A stretch of DNA of 64,000 nucleotides from NCBI GenBank assembly GCA_017303415.1, contig JAFLBJ010000001.1, forward strand, positions 372,001 to 436,000, in the 5' to 3' direction. Shown here one piece after another: positions 37,053-44,946 of the stretch; the first letter of the stretch is position 1; every line of letters begins with the position of its first letter. Under the pieces are notes generated by a model. It saw only the letters and a program-made list of their open reading frames with translations, had not been told where the DNA came from and made no database searches. The position numbers were made by a program, and so were the translations under genes. Source of the stretch: Chitinophagales bacterium. Lineage in GTDB: Bacteria > Bacteroidota > Bacteroidia > Chitinophagales > Chitinophagaceae.

Positions 37053-38279
37053 ATGAAACTTCTCCATTCTTTGAAAATTCTAATCACCATTCTGCCATTT
37101 ATGAGCACCAGTTGTAATGAAAATTCTTCCAACCCCGGCGATCCAACCACCCAGGGCGAATCCTCCAAACAATTTGTAGAAGGCAAGGATTATACTGTAT
37201 TTGAGCGCGTGCGGGTATTGGATAAACAGGGCTTTACACAACCTGTTGAAGCCTACAGCCTGTTATTACCAAAAGGTTGGAAACAGGAAAGTGAAGTGAT
37301 CTGGATTATGCCGGGACAAACCTGTGCCGGTAACAACAGTTGGCTTAAAGCCAGTTCACCAGATGGAAAATTCTCGCTTGAATTCCTGCCGCAGAATATC
37401 ATGTCATGGACTACGAATCAGGAGACCCTTCAATTCAGCAGGGCGGCTGCAGGGTCTTCTCCCTATTGTTCCTATAACGAACCCATAGATGCTGAACAAT
37501 ACCTGAAGAACAACTTTGCCCAGGAACTGGGACACCCGGAGATCATGAACGTGCAACCAAATCCGGCCGTGGTAAAAGAGATGCAGGTAATGGTGGAGAA
37601 AAGCAAGGCTGAACTGATGCAATACGGAGCTTCGGGTGTTCAGAGTTTTCCTACAGCCGTTAATGCAGAACTGAAGTGGAAGGATGGGACCGAAGGCTTT
37701 GTACTGCTCTGCTCGGTGGTCACCGAAGTCATGGTTCCCAACATGTACACAGGCGGCTATGATAAGAACTTTACCACCGCCATCACAAAGAAGACCGTTT
37801 TCAAATACCCCGCGGGGGAAAAGGAACAGGCCAAAGTATTATTCTCGGCAATCATGGCCAGCATGCGAAGCAATATAGAATATACCAATGCGGTCAATAA
37901 TTTCTGGCTGCAGGCTCGTCAGCAAAGTAACCGTACCCATTGGGAAAAGATCAGGTTGATGGATGAACGCACCCGCCAGATCGGAGAGCAGGCCATTCAA
38001 CAGGGAAATCAGCGGTTAAAGGATATGGACAACCAGATGCGCAGCTGGGAAGCCACACAAACCTCCTCCAATGATAAAATGCATACGGATTTTATAAAAA
38101 CAATTCGGGAGGTCGAAAACTTCACCGATGAAACAGGCAAGTATGAAGTGTCTGCCGGATATAATCATGTTTGGAGCCGGGGCGACGGATCTTCCTTTGT
38201 CTTAAGCAACAATCCAAACTTCAATGCGGCCTCCGCCTTTCAGGACCAATCCTGGAAGCCCATGAAAAAAGAAGATTGA
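37053..38279 (+). CDS. Lipoprotein of unknown function, 408 aa
   Basis: Encodes 408 residues from the ATG at 37053, giving a lipoprotein signal (MKLLHSLKILITILPFMSTS, then C21). The mature region has a PsbP/DUF-like beta-sandwich stretch (EAYSLLLPKGWKQESEVIW ... FSLEFLPQNIMSW) and a helical C-terminal half with Gln-rich coiled segments (RQQSNRTHWEKIRLMDERT, RLKDMDNQMRSWEAT). It ends with VENFTDETGKYEVSAGYNHV and WSRGDGSSFVLSNNP. The combination suggests a periplasmic binding or envelope protein, but I cannot name the family. Confidence 0.75.
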   Translation: MKLLHSLKILITILPFMSTSCNENSSNPGDPTTQGESSKQFVEGKDYTVFERVRVLDKQGFTQPVEAYSLLLPKGWKQESEVIWIMPGQTCAGNNSWLKASSPDGKFSLEFLPQNIMSWTTNQETLQFSRAAAGSSPYCSYNEPIDAEQYLKNNFAQELGHPEIMNVQPNPAVVKEMQVMVEKSKAELMQYGASGVQSFPTAVNAELKWKDGTEGFVLLCSVVTEVMVPNMYTGGYDKNFTTAITKKTVFKYPAGEKEQAKVLFSAIMASMRSNIEYTNAVNNFWLQARQQSNRTHWEKIRLMDERTRQIGEQAIQQGNQRLKDMDNQMRSWEATQTSSNDKMHTDFIKTIREVENFTDETGKYEVSAGYNHVWSRGDGSSFVLSNNPNFNAASAFQDQSWKPMKKED

Positions 38280-38297
38280 TCAAGCATAATTAAAGGT

Positions 38298-39113
38298 TTA
38301 AAAATCTGATCGCAACTGTAGTTGACCGGCTTCATCAAACAGTGCCGGGATTAGCAGAGGATCGCGAAAGAAGTTTTCATAGTCCATCCACTTTCCATCA
38401 ACCTTGATTTTTCGGTAGATGAGCCGGATGCCATGACTATAGTCTGCATACCAGTTTACATGTCCGGTGTACAGGGGTTGTATGGGACGCCCGTCCAATT
38501 TGTGCCAGCCATAAATGGCCACCCGGTTGGTGCGGCCTTTGAGTGAGGAATCGCTGCAAATCACCACATCCTTTTTGATCCCACTGATCAAACCCTTTCT
38601 TCCCGCGCGCTGTCCCTCAATGATCAAATGGTGTTGCCACATGGTCACGGTACTATCGCGAAAGGCATACATGGGCACCGGTTCGAGTTTAACCTGGCTT
38701 TGTTGATAGATGAGGTCCACCATGCGACGGGTAGGTAAAAAGCACTTCAGGCTATCGGCCAGCGCCTGTGCTGTCATGGGAGTAAGGGGTACCCGGGCCC
38801 AATTGGATGAAGTACCAATCATCGCATAGTCCGGAGAGCAGTAAAAAACAATCGTATGTGATTTGCCGTTTGAATCGGTATGCGCAACGTTGATGGGCAC
38901 AAACTGAAAAAAATGGGCGGGTATATTTCCCTTTGAAAAATAATCAAGAAAAAGCGAATCACGCTGTTGCCATTTATATGCAGCGGCTTGTTTGTAAAAT
39001 GTGTTTCCTGTAATGGGGGCAACTCCCTGAGGGGAATGGGGAATCTTCAACCTGTGTGTGCAGGAGGAAAGCAGTAACAAAAACAGGCAAAATGGAAGAA
39101 TCTTGTGGGTCAT
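38298..39113 (-). CDS. Lipoprotein of unknown function, 271 aa
   Basis: Encodes 271 residues from the ATG at 39113, giving MTHKILPFCLFLLLLSSCTH with lipobox LSSC (Cys18). Seventeen residues upstream in frame lack signal character and are left out. The mature region has a globular mix of strands and helices (PITGNTFYKQAAAYKWQQRD, FLDYFSKGNIPAHFFQFVPI, TAQALADSLKCFLPTRRMVD and a tail WHKLDGRPIQPLYTGHVNWY). I recognise no family. A Bacteroidota-specific envelope protein is plausible. Confidence 0.7.
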   Translation of the reverse strand: MTHKILPFCLFLLLLSSCTHRLKIPHSPQGVAPITGNTFYKQAAAYKWQQRDSLFLDYFSKGNIPAHFFQFVPINVAHTDSNGKSHTIVFYCSPDYAMIGTSSNWARVPLTPMTAQALADSLKCFLPTRRMVDLIYQQSQVKLEPVPMYAFRDSTVTMWQHHLIIEGQRAGRKGLISGIKKDVVICSDSSLKGRTNRVAIYGWHKLDGRPIQPLYTGHVNWYADYSHGIRLIYRKIKVDGKWMDYENFFRDPLLIPALFDEAGQLQLRSDF

Positions 39114-39225
39114 GAAATTTGCCGGGATAGCAGGATAGCGGATGTTGATGATCGATCCATTCATCCGCTATCCCTATCTCCGGCTAAAGATAAAGAACCC
39201 AATGCGTGGGTCAATATCCTCTATA

Positions 39226-39603
39226 CTATTTCTTAAAATACTTCAACCCTTCTTTCCTGAAAATATAGGCGGTAATACTGCAGCAAACCAGGGTCACAAT
39301 GGCCAGGATGAACAATTGTCCGCCATCTCCCTTGCTTTCGATACCGATCACAAGAAGATGCGAAAGAATGGCTCCGCCCATCAGTCCGATGCCTAATACG
39401 GCGCCGAAAATAACCGTAGAAGGAATAAGCAGGAGTACCCCGGCAATCAATTCAATGACCCCCGTGCCGATCCGTCCCCAGGGTTCTACCCCCAATTTGG
39501 TAAAAAGGTCAACACTCTCCGGGTGACCGGTAAATTTGAAATACAGGGTTTGAAACAGAATGACAGCCGCCGCGATCCGGAACAGCCAGGAAAGTTTTTT
39601 CAT
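39226..39603 (-). CDS. DoxX-family membrane protein
   Basis: Encodes 125 residues from the ATG at 39603 (MKKLSWLFRIAAAVILFQTL). Four hydrophobic segments are seen. YFKFTGHPESVDLFTKLG is the DoxX signature after the first helix, followed by IGTGVIELIAGVLLLIPSTV, ILGIGLMGGAILSHLLVIG, and LFILAIVTLVCCSITAYIF. DoxX proteins are small quinone- or thiol-linked membrane proteins, mostly of undefined role. The neighbouring NTF2-like lipoprotein gene is upstream in the same direction. Confidence 0.9.
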   Translation of the reverse strand: MKKLSWLFRIAAAVILFQTLYFKFTGHPESVDLFTKLGVEPWGRIGTGVIELIAGVLLLIPSTVIFGAVLGIGLMGGAILSHLLVIGIESKGDGGQLFILAIVTLVCCSITAYIFRKEGLKYFKK

Positions 39604-39676
39604 GATAGATTGCTTTTCCAATAAATACGCTCAATCTCACGAAACCTTACAAAAAATAGCAAAAAAGCAATAATAA

Positions 39677-40216
39677 TTACTTCATACCGGCCGTAGCTGC
39701 TGCGATCTGGCTCCGGTCAAGATACTGATCCTGGTAATCGATCATACCGGCCTCATTATAGTGGTTGACCTGGTGTACCCAGAAATTAATATGCTTGCTG
39801 TTCTTATAGGTAGCATGTGCATTGGCCCAATGAAGTATCCATTTTCCGGTTGGGACATTGGCTGACTGGGGTTCATACATTTGCAGGGGAACAAAAATAT
39901 GGTCGGTAAAGGTGATCGTGTCAAGGAGGGCAAAGCGCCTGGAATAATAATCCTTTACCGCCTGCTTGCCGATCAGGCTGTCGCCCGATGACCAGAAATA
40001 ACGGACATCCTCTGCCAGTCCGGCGGTAAATCCATCCACATCCTTTTTCGAAAAAGCTTCAAAGGCTGCCTTTATGGGCTCGGTCACCACCATGGGCAGC
40101 AGTTCCATCGAAGCAGTTTTTTTCTCCACTTCTCCGGCGGGTTTATCAGCCGGTTTGTCGTTACAGGAGTTCAGGCAGCCAATAGCCACCAGGGCAAACA
40201 AGATCGTTTTACGCAT
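39677..40216 (-). CDS. SnoaL/NTF2-like lipoprotein
   Basis: Encodes 179 residues. The lipoprotein signal is MRKTILFALVAIGCLNSCND with Cys18 (LNSC). The mature part is an NTF2-like domain: PIKAAFEAFSKKDVDGFTAG, LAEDVRYFWSSGDSLIGKQA, VKDYYSRRFALLDTITF and the terminal strands around WILHWANAHATYKNSKHINF. The SnoaL subgroup includes small isomerases and binding proteins. No catalytic dyad is obvious. It lies 73 bases upstream of the DoxX gene, in the same orientation, so they may share a transcript. Confidence 0.85.
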   Translation of the reverse strand: MRKTILFALVAIGCLNSCNDKPADKPAGEVEKKTASMELLPMVVTEPIKAAFEAFSKKDVDGFTAGLAEDVRYFWSSGDSLIGKQAVKDYYSRRFALLDTITFTDHIFVPLQMYEPQSANVPTGKWILHWANAHATYKNSKHINFWVHQVNHYNEAGMIDYQDQYLDRSQIAAATAGMK

Positions 40217-40400
40217 AACATTGGTTTTGGTTAAATGAAGAAATTAGCGGTTTTCGGTGCGGGAAGCTTTCCAGAGTGGAGTTACTAAATATACCTATTC
40301 TCCACGACCCTTGAGGAAAAACTAAATTTTGTCTCAAATCATGATCTGAGGCGACCAGAAACCGCCACGCCTCCACATTTGCTGTCAAATACAAATTGAC

Positions 40401-40889
40401 ATGCGAAAACTTTTTAAACGAATCACTGCCCCGATCCATCTTCCTTTTTGGTGGCAGGACCTGATCCTCAGCCTCCCACGCATTGCCGCCGGCTACCTGA
40501 TGACCGTAGAATTCGGAGCCCCAAAATTTGGTCTCCCCTGGAGCGAATCCGACCGTAACCTGGGTTTCTTTGAGGTAGCCTACTGGTTTCCGGAAGACGT
40601 CAGCGCCTATGGCGGGATCTTCAAGGCCTTCCCCGTTTTCTTTGCCTGGATGGGTGCCTTTAGCGAAGGCATCGGCGGAATTGCCTGGATACTGGGGTTC
40701 CAAACCCGTATTTTCTCCTTTCTCCTGGTATGTACCATGGCCGTGGCCGCCTTTGCCCAACAATGGGGCAATGGCCTGTGGTCCATGCTGCCCGCCCTCG
40801 GCTTTCTATGTCTTGCCCTTCAACTCATGATCATGGGTAGTGGCCGATTTGGTCTCGATTATCTTCTTTACAAAAAACTAAAACCATGA
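40401..40889 (+). CDS. DoxX/HvfX-like membrane protein
   Basis: Encodes 162 residues. After an amphipathic N-terminus comes WWQDLILSLPRIAAGYLMTV (first helix, DoxX-like opening), then GIFKAFPVFFAWMGAFSEGI, GGIAWILGFQTRIFSFLLVC and MLPALGFLCLALQLMIMGSG, four membrane helices in all. The sequence FSEGIGGIAWILGF is the DoxX 'xxExxxGxxLxxG' helix. Its stop codon overlaps the start of the next lipoprotein gene by 4 bp (ATGA), giving a two-gene operon. Function is unknown. Confidence 0.85.
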   Translation: MRKLFKRITAPIHLPFWWQDLILSLPRIAAGYLMTVEFGAPKFGLPWSESDRNLGFFEVAYWFPEDVSAYGGIFKAFPVFFAWMGAFSEGIGGIAWILGFQTRIFSFLLVCTMAVAAFAQQWGNGLWSMLPALGFLCLALQLMIMGSGRFGLDYLLYKKLKP

Positions 40890-41254
40890 AATCAATCCTT
40901 TTCCTGATAACGATTGCTCTCTTTCTGCTCCCTGCCTGTGTACAGAAAGCCTACAAAAAAACAATTATCATTACCCTTGAGATAAAGGGAAAAAAGGATA
41001 TCGAAACAGTCGGTATCCGTGGTGGAGGTGGCCCGCTTAGCTGGGATGAAGACTATCCACTTCAGGCCATTGTAAAAGATTCGCTGTATGGCTCCACCAT
41101 TGAGTGGGTCACGGGTTATAACTCCGGTGAAGTCAAGTTCACTGTGAATGGCGATTGGGAATTAAAAGAAAAACCCAACCGGGCGGTGAAGTTGGGTAAG
41201 AGTGCGGATACAGTATATGTAGGAGCGGTTTTTGATGAAAGTGTTAAAGAATAG
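40886..41254 (+). CDS. Small lipoprotein coupled to DoxX-like gene
   Basis: Encodes 122 residues. The N-terminus MKSILFLITIALFLLPACVQ has lipobox LPAC (Cys18). The rest is a small beta-sandwich-like protein: TIIITLEIKGKKDIETVGIR, GGGGPLSWDEDY, STIEWVTGYNSGEVKFTVNG and KSADTVYVGAVFDES. The GGGGPLSW(D) block and pattern 'YSGEVKFTVNGDWELKE' resemble carbohydrate-binding-like modules (CBM20/48 type), which is only a hint. It starts within the DoxX stop codon. Confidence 0.75.
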   Translation: MKSILFLITIALFLLPACVQKAYKKTIIITLEIKGKKDIETVGIRGGGGPLSWDEDYPLQAIVKDSLYGSTIEWVTGYNSGEVKFTVNGDWELKEKPNRAVKLGKSADTVYVGAVFDESVKE

Positions 41255-41495
41255 TTGGAATTAAAGGCTAACCCCTTGCCCCTCAGGGTGCCATGTATCG
41301 AAACGTCATTAATTATACCACTTGCTGTCAGAAGCTGGGAATAATAACCTACCTTCAATATGTGAACATAAGTTCTCCATCATTTAGTCAGGATCAGTTT
41401 TAATTCTTACACTTCGTTTCTGTAACAATTTCTCCTCCTCTTTACACCTGCTGAAGTCCTTCTGTCACATTTTTTAAATCAATCAATTTTTATTT

Positions 41496-41780
41496 ATGAA
41501 CATGTATGTATCTAACCTGGGCTTTCATGTGCAGGAAGAGGACCTAAAAAAATTATTCAGCGCTTTTGGCGAAGTAACTTCTGCCAAGATCATCACCAAT
41601 CGGGATACCGGTCAAAGCCGTGGATTTGGTTTTGTGGAAATGACCTCCGATGACGACGCCAACAAGGCAATGGCTGCCCTGAACAACAAAGAACTGGAAG
41701 GACGCGCGATCTCCATCAGCGTGGCCCGTGAAAGAGAAAACCGTACGCAACGCGGTGGTAGTGGCGGTGGTCGTTGGTAA
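41496..41780 (+). CDS. RRM-domain RNA-binding protein
   Basis: Encodes 94 residues forming one RNA recognition motif: RNP2 MYVSNLGF (residues 3-10) and RNP1 RGFGFVEM (about 43-50), ending in a Gly/Arg-rich tail (TQRGGSGGGRW). Such glycine-tailed small RRM proteins occur in cyanobacteria and Bacteroidota and bind RNA, often with cold or stress links. A cold-shock protein gene follows two genes later in the same direction. Upstream, 41255-41495 holds no gene that I can see. Confidence 0.95.
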   Translation: MNMYVSNLGFHVQEEDLKKLFSAFGEVTSAKIITNRDTGQSRGFGFVEMTSDDDANKAMAALNNKELEGRAISISVARERENRTQRGGSGGGRW

Positions 41781-41891
41781 TCAGCAACTGATCAATCAAT
41801 CCTGATATACAATCCGTACCCCTGTAAACCGAGGCATGAGCAGAGAAAAACTTCCCTGCCATGCTTTTGGCTTTATCCCTAAATCCACAGA

Positions 41892-42191
41892 ATGCCTTTT
41901 GCAAAACAAGATCTGAACTTTATTCATTATCGGTGGGCCCTCGAAGATGAGCCAGCAAGCATCCTGTACCAGGGCGAACCCTCTCGCAGGGTATTCGATC
42001 CCTTCAATGGTAACCAGGTCCTGTTTCTGATCAATGCCTGTGATTCGGCATTGGGCGCACTGAGCCTGAAAGAAGTAAGGCAATTGGAAAGCAAGATCGC
42101 GCATCAGCTTCCAGCCGATATCAAAAGCGAACGCTCAGTATTCAACTGGATAAAACAAAACAAAAAAAGCTGGATCGAAACCACAAGTTGA
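41892..42191 (+). CDS. Hypothetical protein
   Basis: Encodes 99 residues with no signal or membrane helix. Helical and acidic stretches are seen (DLNFIHYRWALEDEPASILY, SALGALSLKEVRQLESKIAH, SVFNWIKQNKKSWIETTS). The family is not recognised. It sits between the RRM gene and the cold-shock-like gene, all in the same direction with 40-110 base gaps, so co-expression with RNA-binding proteins is possible. Confidence 0.6.
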   Translation: MPFAKQDLNFIHYRWALEDEPASILYQGEPSRRVFDPFNGNQVLFLINACDSALGALSLKEVRQLESKIAHQLPADIKSERSVFNWIKQNKKSWIETTS

Positions 42192-42232
42192 TCCATTTAT
42201 ATTTAATTAAAAAAACACCCGGTTATTGAACT

Positions 42233-42682
42233 ATGGCAAAATCAAGGGAAACATTCAACAAAAAGAACAAAGAACAGAAAAAGCAAAAGCAACGCAAAGA
42301 CAAGCAGGAAAAGATGGAAGAGCGTAAGCTGAATGCGAAAAAAGGCAAAAGCCTGGAAGATATGATGGCCTATGTTGACGAAAATGGCAATATCACCGAC
42401 TCCCCTCCCGATCCCAGAAGCCGAAAGGTCATCAATGTAGAAGATATCCAGATCGGTATCCCCGCCGGTAACGAAAGGGACGACTCACGCTCAGGTGTCG
42501 TACAATTCTTTAATGATGAAAAAGGATTTGGGTTCATTCTGGATGGCTTAAACAAAGAAAGGATCTTCTTTCACAACAGCGGACTGCTGGAAGCCGTTCA
42601 GGCCAATGACAAAGTGCAGTATGAATTGCAGGCTGGTGAACGTGGCTGGGTAGCAGTTGATGTAAAGAAGTTGGCCAAATAA
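42233..42682 (+). CDS. Cold-shock-domain protein with basic N-terminal extension
   Basis: Encodes 149 residues. The first 45 residues are a highly charged Lys/Glu/Gln segment (ETFNKKNKEQKKQKQRKDKQ), likely RNA-binding or disordered. The cold-shock domain is at about 84-149, with the RNP motifs GVVQFFNDEKGFGFI and RIFFHNSGL (FFH at about 117-119). The fold binds single-stranded nucleic acid. The N-terminal extension is a Bacteroidota variant. The gene ends 6 bases from the convergent FabH-like gene. Confidence 0.9.
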   Translation: MAKSRETFNKKNKEQKKQKQRKDKQEKMEERKLNAKKGKSLEDMMAYVDENGNITDSPPDPRSRKVINVEDIQIGIPAGNERDDSRSGVVQFFNDEKGFGFILDGLNKERIFFHNSGLLEAVQANDKVQYELQAGERGWVAVDVKKLAK

Positions 42683-42688
42683 TACTCC

Positions 42689-43756
42689 TCAATACCGGTA
42701 ACAAACCGCATTGATATTCATCCCGGCCCCTACCGAGGCAAACAATATCACATCGCCTGGCGTAAGTGAATGAGGGGCCAATTGGTCCTTGCGTACCAGG
42801 TCGTACAATGTGGGTATCGTAGCCACCGAACTGTTACCAAGCCATTTAATACTCATCGGCATCACATCGGCTGGTACCGGTATATCGTATAATTGATAGA
42901 GCCGCTGAATAATAGCCTCATCCATTTTTTCATTGGCCTGATGGATAAATATCTTTTTGATATCGCGGATATCTACGCCACTTTTATCAATACAATCCTT
43001 CATCGCCGCCGGTACATGCAAAAGGGCATACTCATACACCTTTCGTCCTTTCATTTTTATATACCGCACATGAGGATCACTTCCCGGCTGTGCGGAACTT
43101 CCCATATTGATATATTCCACTTCGTCGAGGGAATGTGTTTGTACACTGGCAGATAGAATACCTTGCTGAGTGGGACTATCCTCCTTGTATTCCAACACCA
43201 CCGCGCCGGCGCCATCACTAAAGATCATGCTGTCCCGGTCAAATGGATCGATCACCCGCGAAAGCGTTTCGGTGCCAATGATCAGGGCTTTTTTGGCAAT
43301 CCCCGCCTTAAAGAAGGCATCGGCCTGAATGATTCCTTGTAGCCAGCCCGGACATCCAAACAATACATCATAGGCAATGCAGCCAGGATTGCGAATACCT
43401 AACTCGTGCTTGATGATACAGGCCAGCGATGGCACAGAGGCAGACTGGATCGTATCGGGTAGGACATTCCCAAAATTATGCGCCACGATCAATTGGTCGA
43501 TGGATTCCGGATCAACACCACTATCGGTCAGGGCATTCCTGGCCGCCAATGTCCCAATACCCGAAGCCAACTGTTCGGGGGTAACATATCTTCTTTCCTC
43601 AATACCCGTGATCATCCGGAATTTCCGGACGATATCAGCAGAGGGAATGGGCAAAACCTGCCCTTCGGCATAAAAAGGCTGTTGGGAAAAATCCTGATTA
43701 GTCCTGGTCAGTGTAGGAATATAGCATCCTGAGCCGGTTATCACAGAGCGAGGCAT
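42689..43756 (-). CDS. fabH: 3-oxoacyl-ACP synthase III (FabH-like)
   Basis: Encodes 355 residues of the thiolase fold. The KAS III triad can be placed as C135 (FGCPGWL), H272 (FIHQAN) and N308 (LGNSSVAT). It has the characteristic spacing and the 'DGAGAVVLE' strand. KAS III condenses acetyl-CoA or a branched starter with malonyl-ACP to start fatty-acid synthesis; paralogues make polyketide starter units or act in lipid modification. This one is slightly longer than E. coli FabH, so it could be a paralogue and not the housekeeping enzyme. It is monocistronic and convergent with the CSD gene. Confidence 0.9.
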   Translation of the reverse strand: MPRSVITGSGCYIPTLTRTNQDFSQQPFYAEGQVLPIPSADIVRKFRMITGIEERRYVTPEQLASGIGTLAARNALTDSGVDPESIDQLIVAHNFGNVLPDTIQSASVPSLACIIKHELGIRNPGCIAYDVLFGCPGWLQGIIQADAFFKAGIAKKALIIGTETLSRVIDPFDRDSMIFSDGAGAVVLEYKEDSPTQQGILSASVQTHSLDEVEYINMGSSAQPGSDPHVRYIKMKGRKVYEYALLHVPAAMKDCIDKSGVDIRDIKKIFIHQANEKMDEAIIQRLYQLYDIPVPADVMPMSIKWLGNSSVATIPTLYDLVRKDQLAPHSLTPGDVILFASVGAGMNINAVCYRY

Positions 43757-43956
43757 TGTGCTAAATTATTATTGATTGATAAAGTGGCTGATGCCGGAGC
43801 AAAAGCTAACGTTGGTAATCGTCTCAAGAGCAGTGGATTGAAAGGTAAGAAACTTTCGGCTGATTGGTCCGAATAAATAATCAATTCAAGGCGGGGGGAA
43901 ATGATTACCTTTACCGGCACAGCGCCTCCAAAAGGCTTGCTCTTTAAAATCAAAAT

Positions 43957-44211
43957 ATGACGAACGAACTTATCGAACAATTCATTCTCGCCAACAACCG
44001 GAAGAATAAAATGTTGTGCATTCATTTTAAAAACCGGGAATCGATCAACGGAGTCTTCATCTTCACTAACGATTACGAAGAACTCAAAAAGAAGAATTTT
44101 TGGCGCATTGTGGCCGAAGGCCGCAAGGACGAATGGCAAAGCACCAAAAAGCTCGCCTGCAGCCGCCTCTTCAGCGGCACGGAATTTACCCGGCTGACCG
44201 AGGCTTCATAA
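43957..44211 (+). CDS. Small conserved hypothetical protein
   Basis: Encodes 84 residues without signal or transmembrane segment (MTNELIEQFILANNRKNKML, then CIHFKNRESINGVFIFTNDY, then EELKKKNFWRIVAEGRKDEW). The strand-strand-helix pattern and 'FIxxxDYxELKxKNFWRI' phrasing suggest a small folded domain, similar to short uncharacterised Bacteroidota proteins. No function can be assigned. Confidence 0.65.
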   Translation: MTNELIEQFILANNRKNKMLCIHFKNRESINGVFIFTNDYEELKKKNFWRIVAEGRKDEWQSTKKLACSRLFSGTEFTRLTEAS

Positions 44212-44296
44212 ACCTCCCTCCGCATTTTCTCCCTGCGAAATCACTGAATATCAATTCCTAAATAATCTTTACCGCCAAATAGGGGTAAACGATTAC

Positions 44297-44325
44297 TTGC
44301 TTGTTATACATTAAATATACTTTTG
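44297..44325 (+). promoter_or_regulatory. Promoter of sigma-factor operon
   Basis: TTG (44297-44299), 18 bases, TACTTTTG (44318-44325), a close match to the Bacteroidota primary promoter. Transcription would start near 44331, about 37 bases before the ATG at 44368. The motif ATAGGGGTA lies just upstream at 44279-44287. Confidence 0.55.
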
Positions 44326-44367
44326 GAGGCCGCTTTACAAATAGAAACGGGCTACAGACAAGCAAGC

Positions 44368-44940
44368 ATGGAATTGGAAAAGGATACCACCGCCTCCCTA
44401 CTCATGAGGAAGGACCCGGCTGCCTTTGAACAGGTTTTTAAACAATACTATAAAAACCTGCATGCCTATGCTTTCACTATGCTGAAGGACAATGACCAGG
44501 CGGAGGAAATGGTACAACAGGTTTACTTCAAACTCTGGGACCGGTCCGAAAACCTGAATCTCACCGGCAGCGTTCAAGCCTACCTCTACAAAGCTGTCTA
44601 CCATGAGTGCCTGAATTATATCAAACATCAAAAAGTGCGGTCCGATCATCAACTCCGAGTCGCCTACAGCCTGAAAAATCAAAGCGATAACGCAGCTAAA
44701 AAGGTCATTGCCAAAGAATTGGAAGGCCGCCTGCGCAGCGCCCTGAATGAACTTCCGGAACAATGCCGGACCATCTTTCAAATGAGCCGCTTTGAAGAAC
44801 TGAAGTATAAAGAAATTGCCGACCGGTTGAATATTTCCATCAAAACCGTAGAAAACCAAATGGGCAAAGCCCTGAAAATATTAAGAACCAACCTAGCCGA
44901 CTGCCTGACCGTTTTACTAATCCTGATCTTGCCATCTTAA
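44368..44940 (+). CDS. ECF RNA polymerase sigma factor, FecI-like
   Basis: Encodes 190 residues from the ATG at 44368 (a TTG at 44323 lies inside the promoter). Region 2 covers FEQVFKQYYKNLHAYAFTML with DQAEEMVQQVYFKLWDR; region 4 is ALNELPEQCRTIFQMSRFEE with YKEIADRLNISIKTVENQMG. These are the RpoE/FecI-type sigma-70 signatures of Bacteroidota. It should be held by the FecR protein encoded next, released on a signal from an outer-membrane receptor, and direct RNA polymerase to its own operon or receptor genes. Confidence 0.95.
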   Translation: MELEKDTTASLLMRKDPAAFEQVFKQYYKNLHAYAFTMLKDNDQAEEMVQQVYFKLWDRSENLNLTGSVQAYLYKAVYHECLNYIKHQKVRSDHQLRVAYSLKNQSDNAAKKVIAKELEGRLRSALNELPEQCRTIFQMSRFEELKYKEIADRLNISIKTVENQMGKALKILRTNLADCLTVLLILILPS

Positions 44941-44946
44941 AAATCA

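Noticed and set aside
40209-40763. Minus-strand open frame opposite the DoxX/HvfX-like gene
   Set aside because: The plus-strand protein has clear membrane helices and a coupled downstream gene. The antisense frame is Gly/Pro/Lys-rich without features.
43741-44139. Minus-strand open frame of 132 codons near the FabH-like gene
   Set aside because: It overlaps the 84-residue plus-strand protein, whose frame is more protein-like and has a proper ATG. The minus-strand frame shows no recognisable motif, though I cannot exclude it fully.
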